37,985 nucleotides of DNA from Bog-756 sp035949055 (GCA_035949055.1 DASZIO010000017.1:1-37985); one strand, 5' to 3'. Positions 14,642-23,445 are shown, numbered from the stretch's first letter. A program made the numbers and translations. The notes: generated from the letters alone by a model not told the origin.

Positions 14642-16942
14642 TCACTGTTCGGCCATGATGCGCTCGAACTCGACCATCGGATTGATCGGCACCTGCTCGC
14701 TCAGGGTGACGGTGACGCGGTGGATGGTGCACGTGCACGGGTAAGGAGCCTCGTAGTCGTCGCCCACCGCCGGCCCGAGCTCGTAGCCGCAGGTCATGCC
14801 CGCTCCGGTGGCACTGAAGGCGGCCACGGTGAAGACGGGGATGCTGCCCTTGGCCACGTCGGTTCCGTCGACGACCAGCGTGGCGGAGCCGCCAGCGTTG
14901 TTGTGGCGCTCGAAGCGGAACAGGATCAGGTGCCGCCCGGGCAACACCGGATCGGTCGCGGCGATGACGTGCCGCTCCTTACCGTAGAGGTTGTGTACGT
15001 AGCGCGGGCACCCGTCTCGAAGATGCAAAGAGAACCCGCCGAGAACCGAGCCCTGCGCTAGCAGCACGCCCTCGATCGCACCGTCGTCCGGCACGCTGAG
15101 CTCGACCTCGATGGTGTGGCTCCGGTTCTTGACGTTGGCTGCCACCGACTCGGGGACGGGAGAGGCACCCGGGTAGTAGGTGGCTCGCAGGCGCGGGCGC
15201 CTCCAGTCGGGCTTGGGATTCACCAGCGTGTGCAGGATCCGGTTGTCGAGCGGGAGCACCTGGTTGCGGCGGGCCTCCTCCCACCAGCGCTCAACCAGGT
15301 CGGCGAGCCGGTCCGGGTATTGGTCGGCCAAGTCGTGGATCTCCGACGGGTCCGACGCCACGTGGTAGAGCTCCCAGCGGTCGTCGGCGAACGGGGCGTT
15401 CCAGTTGATGCCGTCGTCATAGAGGGGCCCGATCGGCTTGTACGTGACCGCCTTCCACCCCTCGTGGTGGATGGCTCGGCTCCCCAACATCTCGAAGTAC
15501 TGCGTCGAGCGGTGACCGGGAGCGTCGGCCCCGCCGGGCTGGAGGAGTGGGGCGAAGCTGATGCCGTCGATCCCGGTCTGGGGCACGTAGTCGATCGTGG
15601 TCGGCGCCTCCACCCCCACCATGTCCAGCACCGTCGGCAGGATGTCCACGGCGTGGGCGAACTGCCGCCGGACCCCGCCGCCCGCTCCGAGACGGGCCGG
15701 CCAGCTCACGATGCAGGGGTCGGCCACGCCGCCCTCGTGGACCTCGCGCTTCCATCGCTTGAAGGGCGTATTGCCGGCCATCGTCCAGCCCCAGGGGTAG
15801 TTGTTGTGGGCACTCGGCCCGCCGAGCTCGTCGATGCGACGCGCCAGCTCGGCAGGGCCCGCCGGATCGAGGTTTTGCAGCCGGTTGTCGTTGATCGACC
15901 CGGAGGCCCCGCCCTCGGAGCTGGCTCCGTTGTCCGAGACCAGGACGATCAGGGTGTCATCACGGTCGCCGGTCCGCTCGAGGAACGAGAACACCCGAGC
16001 CAGCTGTTCGTCGGTGTAGGAGAGGAAGGCGGCGAAGCACTCCATGAAACGGGCGGCCACCGCTCGCTCGGTGGCGGGCAGGTCGTCCCAGGCCGGGACC
16101 CAGGGGGGGCGTGGCGACAGCTCGGTACCGGGGGCCAGCAGGCCGCTCTCGAGCTGGCGGGCGTAGATCTCCTCCCGCCAGCGGTCCCAACCCTTGTCGA
16201 AGCGGCCGCGGTAGCGCTCGATCCACTCTGTGGGTGCGTGGTGGGGCGAGTGGCAGGCCCCGGTGCACAAGTACAGGAAGAAGCGGCGGTCGGTGTCGAC
16301 GGCCCGCAGGTCGGCCAGCTGGGCGATGGCCTGGTCGGCCAAGTCGGCGCTCAGGTGGTAGCCATCGTCGATCGACCGCGGCGGGAGGATCGAGTGGTTG
16401 TCGTGGTAGAGGGAGGGCACGAACTGGTGGGTCTCCCCGCCGTGGAAGCCGTACCAACGATCGAAGCCACGGGCCAGCGGCCACGAATCCCGGGGGGCGG
16501 CCATGTGGGTCTGATCGTCGGGAGTGAGGTGCCACTTGCCCACGGCGTAGGTGGCATAGCCGCGCTGGCGGAGGATCTCGGAGAGGAAGCCGTTCTCCTT
16601 CGGGATCTCGCCGTTGTAGCCGGGGTAGCCGACCGCCAGGTCGGCAACGCGACCGAGGCCGTTGCGGTGGTGGTTGCGCCCGGTCAGCAGGCAAGCCCGG
16701 GTCGGCGAGCACAGCGCGGTGGTGTGGAAGTTGGTGAGCCGGAGGCCCTCTTCGGCCAGCCGGTCGATGGCCGGGGTCGAGATGTCGGACCCGTAGCAGC
16801 CGAGCTGGGCGAAGCCCACGTCGTCGAGGACCACCAGCATGACGTTGGGTGCCCCGTCGGGCGGAGCGGGTGCCGGCGCCCACCACGGGGTGGAACTGCG
16901 CCAATCGTCACCGATGACACCCTGGAACGGTGGAGTTTCCAC
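14642..16942 (-). CDS. Arylsulfatase (type I sulfatase)
   Basis: A 766-residue enzyme that removes sulfate from sulfate esters using a formylglycine residue and Ca2+. VMLVVLDDVGFAQLGCYG (about 34-51) gives the first metal ligands DD. CSPTRACLLTGRNHHRNG (about 78-95) is the C-x-P-x-R signature with Cys78 to be converted to formylglycine. YAVGKWHL and LVSDNGASSEGG supply further active-site residues. The last 200 residues form a beta-rich C-terminal domain. No signal peptide is visible. The GTG at 16942 has GGAGGT 6 bases upstream. No formylglycine-generating enzyme gene is in the window. It follows the GH13 gene on the same strand after about 180 bp, so it may belong to the same sugar-use block, with a sulfated glycan as possible substrate. 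Confidence 0.93.
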   Translation of the reverse strand: METPPFQGVIGDDWRSSTPWWAPAPAPPDGAPNVMLVVLDDVGFAQLGCYGSDISTPAIDRLAEEGLRLTNFHTTALCSPTRACLLTGRNHHRNGLGRVADLAVGYPGYNGEIPKENGFLSEILRQRGYATYAVGKWHLTPDDQTHMAAPRDSWPLARGFDRWYGFHGGETHQFVPSLYHDNHSILPPRSIDDGYHLSADLADQAIAQLADLRAVDTDRRFFLYLCTGACHSPHHAPTEWIERYRGRFDKGWDRWREEIYARQLESGLLAPGTELSPRPPWVPAWDDLPATERAVAARFMECFAAFLSYTDEQLARVFSFLERTGDRDDTLIVLVSDNGASSEGGASGSINDNRLQNLDPAGPAELARRIDELGGPSAHNNYPWGWTMAGNTPFKRWKREVHEGGVADPCIVSWPARLGAGGGVRRQFAHAVDILPTVLDMVGVEAPTTIDYVPQTGIDGISFAPLLQPGGADAPGHRSTQYFEMLGSRAIHHEGWKAVTYKPIGPLYDDGINWNAPFADDRWELYHVASDPSEIHDLADQYPDRLADLVERWWEEARRNQVLPLDNRILHTLVNPKPDWRRPRLRATYYPGASPVPESVAANVKNRSHTIEVELSVPDDGAIEGVLLAQGSVLGGFSLHLRDGCPRYVHNLYGKERHVIAATDPVLPGRHLILFRFERHNNAGGSATLVVDGTDVAKGSIPVFTVAAFSATGAGMTCGYELGPAVGDDYEAPYPCTCTIHRVTVTLSEQVPINPMVEFERIMAEQ

Positions 16943-17126
16943 GACGACCTCCGGATTTGGATGCGGCGGCGGGCTGCCGCTCTGAGACCCGATTCTTGCC
17001 GCTCGGGCGCACCCGGGGCGGCGCCCCCGGCCCGAAGTCCTGCGTCCCGACGGCCGTGCCAGTTCGCCCGCTCCCGGCGGCCTACCCGTAGCCGCTCGGG
17101 CTGCGCCAGACGGGGGTCACCTGACC

Positions 17127-18740
17127 TCATGTCAACCGGATGAGGACTCCTTCACCGGGCGACAGGGAGAGTTGCTCCTGTACCGGCTCGCCGTCGCGGC
17201 GCCGGTCGGTCCCGATGGCCACCGATCCGGCTAGGCCGTCAATCCGGCGCGCCTCGTCCCCGAGATTGAGGGCGGCGGCGAACCCGCGGCCGCGGCGCCA
17301 CACCCAGGTATCGGGCGGGGACGGAAGGCTGTCGTAGGAGCCACCCCAGAGGTCGGGGCTCCGGCGGCGCAGGGCGATGAGGTCCCGGGTGAAGGTGAGC
17401 ACCGACCCGGGGTCGTCCCGCTGGGAAGCCACGTTGATGGCCGGGGGCGTGCCCATGGGCAGCCACGGTTCGACACCGGGGGCGGTGAAGCCCCGACCGG
17501 GGCCGTCGTGCCAGGGGAGGGGCGAGCGCTCGGGGTCGCGGCCGGCGGCGTGCGGCCAGTAGCGGCGTCCCACCGGGTCGCGCAGCACTTCTTCCGTCAC
17601 CGCTCCATCCGGCAGACCGATTTCGTCGCCCTGATAGAGCACGGGCGTGCCCCTCAGGCAAAGCAGGGCCAGTAGCACGCAACGGACGAGTTCCCCGTTC
17701 CCCTGTGCCCACCGGGTGGCCAGGCGCGACGTGTCGAGGTTCGACCCGGTCCATACCGGTTGCGCCCCCGGTGGCAGGATCCTTTCGGTCTCCTCCACCA
17801 CGGCACGAAGGGCGTCGGCGCGGAACTCGGAGTGCAGCCAGGCCAGGTTGAAGGCCAGATGCAGTTCATCGCTCCCGTCGCCGTAGTAGGGGGGGAGCAT
17901 CGACAGGTGGTGCACGTCGGTTTCCCCGAGCAGCAACCGGGGCGGGTCGTAGGTGTCGGCGAGCGTCCGCCACGATTGCAGGATCTCGTGCACCTCGGGC
18001 CGGTTGCCGTTGTAGGCGAAACGCTGGCCGAAAAGCTGTTCGACGACCGCGTCATCCTCGGTGGCCGGTGGATTGTCCCGGAGGCCGGCGTCCTTCACGA
18101 TCATGTTGCACACGTCGATCCGGAAGCCGGCGAGGCCACGGTCCAACCAGAATCGCATGATCTCCTCGAAGGCGCGGTGGACGGCCGGGTTCCACCAGTT
18201 GAGGTCGGGCTGCTCTCGGGTGAAGTTGTGCAGGTAGAACTCGTCGGTGGCCTCGTCGAGGGTCCAGGCCGGGCCGCCGAACTGCGCCACCCAATTGTTG
18301 GGTCGGGAGCCGTCGGGACCGGGTTCGGCCCACACGTACCAGTCCCGCTGGGCCGACGAGCGCGACGACCGCGCCTCGACGAACCACGGGTGAGCCTCGC
18401 TGGTGTGGTTGGGCACCAGGTCGAGAAGAACGTGGATGCCCCGTCGGCCGGCTTCGGCCACGAGGGCATCGAGCGTGGCGAGTGTGCCGTAGGCGGGGTC
18501 GACGCCGCAGTAGTCGGCGACGTCGTAGCCCCAGTCCGCATTGGGCGAGGGTGACACCGGTGACAGCCAGAGCCCGTCGATGCCCAACCACTCGAGATGG
18601 TCCAGGCGGTCGATGATGCCTTGGAGGTCGCCGATGCCATCGCCGTCGGAATCGGCGAACGACCGCGGGTAGATCTCGTAGAGCACTCCCGATTTCCACC
18701 ATGGGGCCCCGGGTCCGGCCGCCGACGGGGAGCTGCTCAT
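17127..18740 (-). CDS. GH13 alpha-glucosidase (oligo-1,6-glucosidase-like)
   Basis: A 537-residue cytosolic enzyme, with no signal peptide, of the GH13 oligo-glucosidase group that hydrolyses terminal alpha-glucosidic bonds. The opening WWKSGVLYEIYPRSFADSDG is typical. Region I is DLVPNHTS (107-114). Region II is GFRIDVCN with nucleophile Asp209. Region III is LLGETDVH with acid/base Glu273. Region IV reads SNLDTSR, so Asp336 is kept but the usual His before it is Leu335 (codon CTC at 17736-17738). The C-terminal beta domain ends SPGEGVLIRLT. The ATG at 18740 overlaps the kinase stop by four bases (ATGA), which indicates coupled translation and gives the start. The frame is open upstream to 19451 but that would lie inside the kinase gene. 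Confidence 0.93.
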   Translation of the reverse strand: MSSSPSAAGPGAPWWKSGVLYEIYPRSFADSDGDGIGDLQGIIDRLDHLEWLGIDGLWLSPVSPSPNADWGYDVADYCGVDPAYGTLATLDALVAEAGRRGIHVLLDLVPNHTSEAHPWFVEARSSRSSAQRDWYVWAEPGPDGSRPNNWVAQFGGPAWTLDEATDEFYLHNFTREQPDLNWWNPAVHRAFEEIMRFWLDRGLAGFRIDVCNMIVKDAGLRDNPPATEDDAVVEQLFGQRFAYNGNRPEVHEILQSWRTLADTYDPPRLLLGETDVHHLSMLPPYYGDGSDELHLAFNLAWLHSEFRADALRAVVEETERILPPGAQPVWTGSNLDTSRLATRWAQGNGELVRCVLLALLCLRGTPVLYQGDEIGLPDGAVTEEVLRDPVGRRYWPHAAGRDPERSPLPWHDGPGRGFTAPGVEPWLPMGTPPAINVASQRDDPGSVLTFTRDLIALRRRSPDLWGGSYDSLPSPPDTWVWRRGRGFAAALNLGDEARRIDGLAGSVAIGTDRRRDGEPVQEQLSLSPGEGVLIRLT

Positions 18741-19783
18741 CTGGCGTCGACGGTGGTGAGCCGTCCGGCCACGGCGCGTAGGCGCGCCTCCGACCCGGGC
18801 GGGCCCTCCTGCGCATCGAGGCCCAGCAGGGCCGCGCCGAGCACGGGCGGCGCATCCAGTGGCCGGAAGACCGCCCGGGATGCCACTGCCGAGACGCCGT
18901 TCCTCACCCGATCGGTGAACCCGAAATAGTCGGTGTCGAATATCCCGCCCCCCAGCACCACCTCGACTTCGTCGGCCCCGACGCCCAATCGGGTGATGAC
19001 CGCGCCGACCATGGCCGTCACCTCGTCGGCGAGGACGTCTGCGGCGTCGGCCGCCGGTCGGTCGCCGGCCGCGGCCGCGGCCAGGCACACCTCGGCCAGC
19101 TCGAACAGGCGCCCGTAGTCGAGATCGCCGGTGTAGACCGCGCTCAACACCGCCTCCGGGTCGGGAAGCCCGAACCGGGCCGGAACCAGCTCGGCGAGAA
19201 TGGTCGGTGCCCCACGGCCGTCGCGTGATCGAAGGGCCAGCCCGAGGGCTCGGACACCGAGCCACGAGCCCCCAGGGGCGAAGTCGCCGGACAGCTCGGC
19301 CAGCGACGGGAAGCGCTCGATCGAGCCGTCGGGTCCCAGTCCGACGCAGTTGAGGCCGGATCCGCAGACGATCCCCACCCCCCACCCGGAACGAGCCCCG
19401 GCCCGCAGCACCGCCATGGTGTCGTTGCGAAGGACGTCGACCCGGCTCCAACCGCGGGCCATGATGGCCGCGCTCAGGCGTTCCTCGTCGACCGGCAGGT
19501 CGACACCGGCCAGGCAGTACACGCCGATCGCCGCCGCCGGCCGGCTGGTGGGGTCGAGACCGGCGGAGCAGAGGGCGGCTTCGACGGTCGCATCGAGGGC
19601 GTCCATGGCCCCTTCCAGGCCGGAGAATTGGTGGTTGGAGCCGCCACCCCGGGCCGTCGACAGCAACGAGCCGTCCGCGGCCACCAGCCAGACGTCGGTC
19701 TTGGACGCCCCACCGTCGACCGCCAGGACGCGGTCATCCGTCCCGCGGGTGGTCAAGTGCAGTCCGCCCGGATCAATGGTCAC
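18737..19783 (-). CDS. BadF/BadG-type ATPase, N-acetylglucosamine kinase-like sugar kinase
   Basis: A 348-residue ATP-dependent kinase of the ASKHA fold. The phosphate 1 loop is VLAVDGGASKTDVWLV (about 19-34). Further family features are GGGSNHQ (about 47-53), VGIVCGSGLNCVGLGPDG, and the GDFAPGGSWLGVRALG element typical of GlcNAc kinase-like members. VLGGGIFDTDYFGF and ALLGLDAQ form the C-terminal adenosine side. The likely substrate is a hexose, an amino sugar or a disaccharide. The start is GTG 19783: TAACAT lies 6 bases upstream. It overlaps the GH13 gene by 4 bases and is divergent from the GH4 gene across 22 bp. Confidence 0.88.
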   Translation of the reverse strand: MTIDPGGLHLTTRGTDDRVLAVDGGASKTDVWLVAADGSLLSTARGGGSNHQFSGLEGAMDALDATVEAALCSAGLDPTSRPAAAIGVYCLAGVDLPVDEERLSAAIMARGWSRVDVLRNDTMAVLRAGARSGWGVGIVCGSGLNCVGLGPDGSIERFPSLAELSGDFAPGGSWLGVRALGLALRSRDGRGAPTILAELVPARFGLPDPEAVLSAVYTGDLDYGRLFELAEVCLAAAAAGDRPAADAADVLADEVTAMVGAVITRLGVGADEVEVVLGGGIFDTDYFGFTDRVRNGVSAVASRAVFRPLDAPPVLGAALLGLDAQEGPPGSEARLRAVAGRLTTVDAR

Positions 19784-19789
19784 CGTGTG

Positions 19790-19799
19790 ATGTTACGTT
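19790..19799. promoter_or_regulatory. Two overlapping divergent -10 boxes
   Basis: On the plus strand TACGTT (19794-19799) ends 6 bases before the GH4 ATG at 19806. On the minus strand TAACAT (19790-19795 on the plus strand) ends 6 bases before the kinase GTG at 19783. The two hexamers share two base pairs. No ribosome site fits in the 22-bp gap, so both messages should be leaderless, and two polymerases cannot occupy the site at once. Confidence 0.65.
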
Positions 19800-19805
19800 C
19801 GCCCC

Positions 19806-21089
19806 ATGGGAACGAAGGTGGCCGTGGTGGGCGGGGGGAGCACCTACACCCCCGAGCTCGTCGACAGCCTGTGTGCCCACGAGGACCGGATCACCGTCGA
19901 CGAGCTGGTGCTGCTCGACCCGGACCTCGATCGCCTCGAGGCGGTCGGCGGCCTGGCCGGTCGCATCCTCGGGGAGCGCGGCTGGGCCGGGCACCTGGTG
20001 ACGACCGATGACCGGTCGAAGGCCATCGACGGCGCCGACTTCGTAGTCGTCCAGCTCCGCGTGGGTGGCCAAGCCGCCCGCCATGTCGACGAGACGCTCC
20101 CCGGGGGTTACGGATGCCTGGGCCAGGAGACGACCGGACCGGGCGGGCTGGCCAAGGCCCTCCGTACCGTCCCGCTGGTGCTCGAGATCGCCGAGGAGAC
20201 CGCCACCCGGGCCGCGGCGGGCGCCTGGGTGGTGGACTTCACCAACCCGGTCGGGATCGTGACCCAGGCTCTGGTCGACGAGGGCCATCGGGCCGTGGGC
20301 CTGTGCAATGTGGCGATCCACGTCCAGCGCCGGATCGGCCACTATCTCGGGATCGACCCCGACACGGTCGAGCTCGAGCACGTCGGGCTCAACCACCTCA
20401 CCTGGGCCCGCTCGGCAGTGGTCGACGGGCTCGACCGGATGCCCGAGCTCCTCGATCGGTTCAGTCCCGAGCTCGAGCTGGAGAGCGGCTGTCCGTCAGG
20501 CCTGCTCCACCTGCTCGGGGCGCTGCCCTCTTACTACCTGCACTACTACTACTGCCTCGACGAGAACCTCGCCGAACAGGCCTTCCCCGGTTGGCGCTCC
20601 CGGGCCGAGGTGGTGGCCGAGCTCGAAGCCGAGCTCCTCGTCCAGTACCGCGATCCGGCACTGGTCACCAAGCCGGACAAGCTCTCCTGGCGGGGCGGGG
20701 CCTTCTATTCCGAGGCCGCGGTCCGGCTCATGGCCTCCCTGCATGCGAGCACCGGGGACACCCAGGTGGTCGACGTGCGCAACGACGGAATGCTGCCGGG
20801 GTTACCCGACGATGCCGTGGTGGAGGTCCCTTGTACCGTCGACCGGGACGGCGCCCATCCCTTGCCTCAACGTGAGCTCCCACCCGACATGGCGGGTCTG
20901 GTGGCGCACTGCAAGGCCTACGAGCGGCTGGCGGTGGAGGCGTCTCTCTCGGGGAGCCGGGAGACCATGATCCGCGCCTTGGTGGCCAACCCGCTGGTGG
21001 GCCAGTACCCGCGCGCCGAGGGGCTGGCCGATGCCCTGCTGGCCGCCAACCGGCACTTGCTGCCCCGCTTCTTCCCGGCCGCCCGGTGA
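19806..21089 (+). CDS. GH4 family 6-phospho-glycosidase
   Basis: A 427-residue NAD+- and Mn2+-dependent glycosidase most like 6-phospho-beta-glucosidases. The N-terminal Rossmann motif is KVAVVGGGSTYTPELVDSL. LDPDLDRLEAVGGLAGRI and DFVVVQLRVGG follow, then GCLGQETTGPGGLAKALRT (about 106-124). The metal-binding site is CNVAIHVQRRIGH with its Cys, and GLNHLTWAR with its His, both diagnostic of GH4. Family members oxidise C3 of the phospho-sugar, eliminate the aglycone and re-reduce. The enzyme needs a phosphorylated substrate; since no PTS gene is seen, the divergent kinase may supply it. ATG 19806 is supported by the -10 box at 6 bases. Confidence 0.93.
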   Translation: MGTKVAVVGGGSTYTPELVDSLCAHEDRITVDELVLLDPDLDRLEAVGGLAGRILGERGWAGHLVTTDDRSKAIDGADFVVVQLRVGGQAARHVDETLPGGYGCLGQETTGPGGLAKALRTVPLVLEIAEETATRAAAGAWVVDFTNPVGIVTQALVDEGHRAVGLCNVAIHVQRRIGHYLGIDPDTVELEHVGLNHLTWARSAVVDGLDRMPELLDRFSPELELESGCPSGLLHLLGALPSYYLHYYYCLDENLAEQAFPGWRSRAEVVAELEAELLVQYRDPALVTKPDKLSWRGGAFYSEAAVRLMASLHASTGDTQVVDVRNDGMLPGLPDDAVVEVPCTVDRDGAHPLPQRELPPDMAGLVAHCKAYERLAVEASLSGSRETMIRALVANPLVGQYPRAEGLADALLAANRHLLPRFFPAAR

Positions 21090-21233
21090 CCTCGGTGACC
21101 GCCCGAGTCCGCTGGCGTTCGACGGTCCCAGGGCGCGCCGGCTGCAGGCGGCATTGGGGCGTCGGCACCCTAGGCTGGCCCGGCCCCGGCCCCGGCCCCG
21201 GCGCGGCGAGGGCCCGACTGTGAAAGGAGTGCC

Positions 21234-22118
21234 ATGCGGGTAGGCATCCACTTCGTCAACTTCAGCCTGCCGGGCCAGCCGAGCTCGCTGGCCTCCACCC
21301 TGGCGGACACGGCCGAGGCGGCCGAGGAGGGCGGGTGCTCGACGTTCACCCTGATGGACCACTGGTTCCAGATGGAGCACTTCGCCACCGCGCCCGACCC
21401 CATGCTCGAGGGGTACACCTCGCTCGGCTTCCTGGCCGGCCGGACGGAGCGCATGACCCTCGGACTGTTGGTCACCGGGGTGACCTACCGTCACCCGGGC
21501 CTGCTGGCCAAGATCGCCACCACCCTGGACGTGCTGTCGGGCGGACGGGCCCGGCTCGGGATCGGAGCGGCCTGGTACGAACGCGAGCACCAGGGCCTCG
21601 GCGTCCCCTTCCCGCCGGTGGGCGAACGGTTCGAACGGCTCGAGGAGACCCTCCAGATCTGCCTCCAGATGTGGAGCGAGGACGACGGACCGTACCGGGG
21701 CCGGTACTACCAGCTGGCCGAGACGATCTGCTCCCCACCGCCCATCCAGCAGCCGCGCCCGGCCATCCTCATCGGGGGGAGTGGCGAACGCAAGACCCTG
21801 CGCCTGGTGGCCCGGTACGCCGACGCCTGCAACCTCTTCGCCCCCGACCCGGCGGTCGTGGCGCACAAGCTGGACGTCCTCGACCGGCACTGCGACACCG
21901 AGGGCCGGGACCCTGCCGGCGTCGAACGGACCATCCTCGGCTTCGACTCGCCGTTCGACGACCCCGATGCCTTCGTCTCCCGAATGGAGGAGTACGCCAA
22001 GCTCGGGATCGAGCTGGTCGAGCTCATGCCGCCCGGGCCCGACCCGGTCGGGTGGGTCAGGCGCCTCGGGGATGAGACGGTACCGAGGCTGGCCGAACTC
22101 GGGTCGGACGAGAGGTAG
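21234..22118 (+). CDS. LLM-class F420-dependent oxidoreductase
   Basis: A 294-residue protein with the luciferase-like TIM barrel. MRVGIHFVNFSLPG is the first strand; GCSTFTLMDHWFQMEH is the usual D-H-x-x cofactor-loop region; MTLGLLVTGVTYRHPGLLAKIATTLDVLSGGRARLGIGAAWYEREH is shared by F420-dependent members (positions about 70-118). IQQPRPAILIGGSGERKTLRLVARYADACN follows at about 165-200. It transfers hydride between reduced coenzyme F420 and an unknown substrate. The ATG at 21234 has GAAAGGAG 5 bases upstream. It follows the GH4 gene after 144 bp that contain a GGCCCC repeat; a TAGGCT hexamer at about 21171 might be its -10. Confidence 0.9.
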   Translation: MRVGIHFVNFSLPGQPSSLASTLADTAEAAEEGGCSTFTLMDHWFQMEHFATAPDPMLEGYTSLGFLAGRTERMTLGLLVTGVTYRHPGLLAKIATTLDVLSGGRARLGIGAAWYEREHQGLGVPFPPVGERFERLEETLQICLQMWSEDDGPYRGRYYQLAETICSPPPIQQPRPAILIGGSGERKTLRLVARYADACNLFAPDPAVVAHKLDVLDRHCDTEGRDPAGVERTILGFDSPFDDPDAFVSRMEEYAKLGIELVELMPPGPDPVGWVRRLGDETVPRLAELGSDER

Positions 22119-22163
22119 CTCGGTCCGGGGACATCGGTTCGGCGCTCCCCGGCGGCGCGGGTC

Positions 22164-22967
22164 TCAGTGGCTCCGGTGCCGCATGGCCTTCTGGTAGGAG
22201 ACCGGGGCGATGGAGCGCCCGATCGGGGCGAGCAGCGGGAGCGTGGCCGCGTTGATCTCCATGCGAGCGCCGCCCATGCGCCCCAACACCAGGTCCGATA
22301 CGTCCGACTCGCTCCGTCTGACCATCCTCGGAGGGAGGGACCCGCCGTCCTCTGTTCCCGACAACCCCATGGCCGTCGGCACCCAGGCCGGGTAGAGCAC
22401 GTGGACGTGCACACCCGAATCGGCGACCTCGTGGGCCACCGCTTCGGAGAAGGCGGCCACGGCGGCCTTCGAGGCCGAGTAGGCCCCGTGACCCGGTTCC
22501 GGGGCCCGCGCCGAGTCCGAGGACACGTTCACCACGATCCCCGATCCCCTCGCCACCATCGCCGGGAGCACCGACAGGGTGCCGGTCATCACGCCGAACA
22601 CGTTCACGTCGAAGATCTTGCGGTAGGCGTCGGTCATCCCCTCGGCCGCCGGTGTGAGTTGTTCGATGCCGGCGTTGTTGATGAGCACGTCGATGCGGCC
22701 GTGACGGCCCTCGATGCCGGCCAGTGCCTGGCGGTAACCGTCGGCGTCGCCGACGTCGCAGACGATCGTGGAGCTCGCCTCGGTCCGGGAGCGGAGCAGC
22801 TCTTCGACCTCGGCCAGCAGCTCACGTCGCCGGGCCAGGCCCACCACGGTGGCACCCCGAGCGGCCAGATCCAGGGCCAGGCGACGTCCGATCCCGGACG
22901 ACGCCCCGGTGACCACGGCTATCGTCCCGTCGTAGCGTTTCGGTGCCGTATGGCGCGATGTCCTCAT
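22164..22967 (-). CDS. Short-chain dehydrogenase/reductase (SDR)
   Basis: A 267-residue NAD(P)-dependent oxidoreductase of the classical SDR group. The cofactor motif TGASSGIG is at about 19-26, NNAG (INNAGIEQL) at about 97-105, the catalytic Ser in VNVSSDSA (about 146-150), and the catalytic Tyr and Lys in GAYSASKAAVAAF (about 160-172). The C-terminal tail is long and basic (IAPVSYQKAMRHR). ATG 22967 is chosen because TAGCCT lies 8 bases upstream; the frame is open to 23222 but without coding character. It is convergent with the LLM gene. Confidence 0.92.
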   Translation of the reverse strand: MRTSRHTAPKRYDGTIAVVTGASSGIGRRLALDLAARGATVVGLARRRELLAEVEELLRSRTEASSTIVCDVGDADGYRQALAGIEGRHGRIDVLINNAGIEQLTPAAEGMTDAYRKIFDVNVFGVMTGTLSVLPAMVARGSGIVVNVSSDSARAPEPGHGAYSASKAAVAAFSEAVAHEVADSGVHVHVLYPAWVPTAMGLSGTEDGGSLPPRMVRRSESDVSDLVLGRMGGARMEINAATLPLLAPIGRSIAPVSYQKAMRHRSH

Positions 22968-22975
22968 CAGCCATG

Positions 22976-22981
22976 AGGCTA
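22976..22981 (-). promoter_or_regulatory. -10 box (TAGCCT) of the SDR gene
   Basis: TAGCCT on the minus strand ends 8 bases before ATG 22967; no ribosome site is present. It matches the SRPBCC gene's box exactly. Confidence 0.45.
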
Positions 22982-23145
22982 TTCCCCACACGACCGACTC
23001 GCCCGATTCGCACCGACGCACCCGACCGGCCAAGGATGGGCGTCGACCGGCCGGAGGATCGAGGGCACTTCGGGGGCGGTGCGCTGGAAGTGAGGCCCTG
23101 GATCTGGCAGGCTGCTGCGCCGAGAGCCGACAGAGAGGCGGGACC

Positions 23146-23445
23146 ATGGCGTCAGAAGTGATACTCGAATTCGAAGGCGTGACCACCAAGGAGTACGACG
23201 CCGTCAACAAGGAGTTGGGCATCGATCCGCGGACAGGATCCGGTGATTGGCCGGACGGGCTGGTGGCTCACTCCGCCGGGCTCAACGAGAACGGCCACCT
23301 GGTGGTGATCGAGGTGTGGGACACGCCGGAGCACCAGGCCCGGTTCATGGAGGAACGCCTAGGTGAGGCGCTGGTGAAAGGAGGGGTCAGCGGGCCGCCC
23401 TCCAGCTTGACGTGGATCGAGCTCGTGGCCCACCACACCCCCTGA
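23146..23445 (+). CDS. Small dimeric alpha/beta-barrel-like protein
   Basis: A 99-residue protein, probably with the ferredoxin-like fold of antibiotic-biosynthesis-monooxygenase-type proteins. The pattern is beta (ASEVILEFEGVTTKEYDAV), alpha, beta (LVAHSAGLNENGHLVVIEVW), then DTPEHQARFMEERLGEAL as helix and a last strand TWIELVAHH. WDTPEHQARFMEE is typical of that superfamily. A catalytic or binding role is unknown. The ATG at 23146 has GAGAGGCGGG upstream. It lies just before the SnoaL-like gene on the same strand. Confidence 0.75.
   Translation: MASEVILEFEGVTTKEYDAVNKELGIDPRTGSGDWPDGLVAHSAGLNENGHLVVIEVWDTPEHQARFMEERLGEALVKGGVSGPPSSLTWIELVAHHTP

Noticed and set aside
15116..17143. Open frame of 675 codons on the plus strand across the arylsulfatase gene
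   Set aside because: It is the mirror of a clear sulfatase on the other strand; its product is Gly/Arg/Val-rich with no domain.
18741..19451. N-terminal extension of the GH13 enzyme
   Set aside because: It lies wholly inside the kinase gene on the same strand in another frame; ATG 18740 with ATGA overlap is the real start.
21179..21205. GGCCCC repeats upstream of the LLM gene
   Set aside because: Only about three 6-bp units in GC-rich DNA; not enough to call a meaningful repeat.
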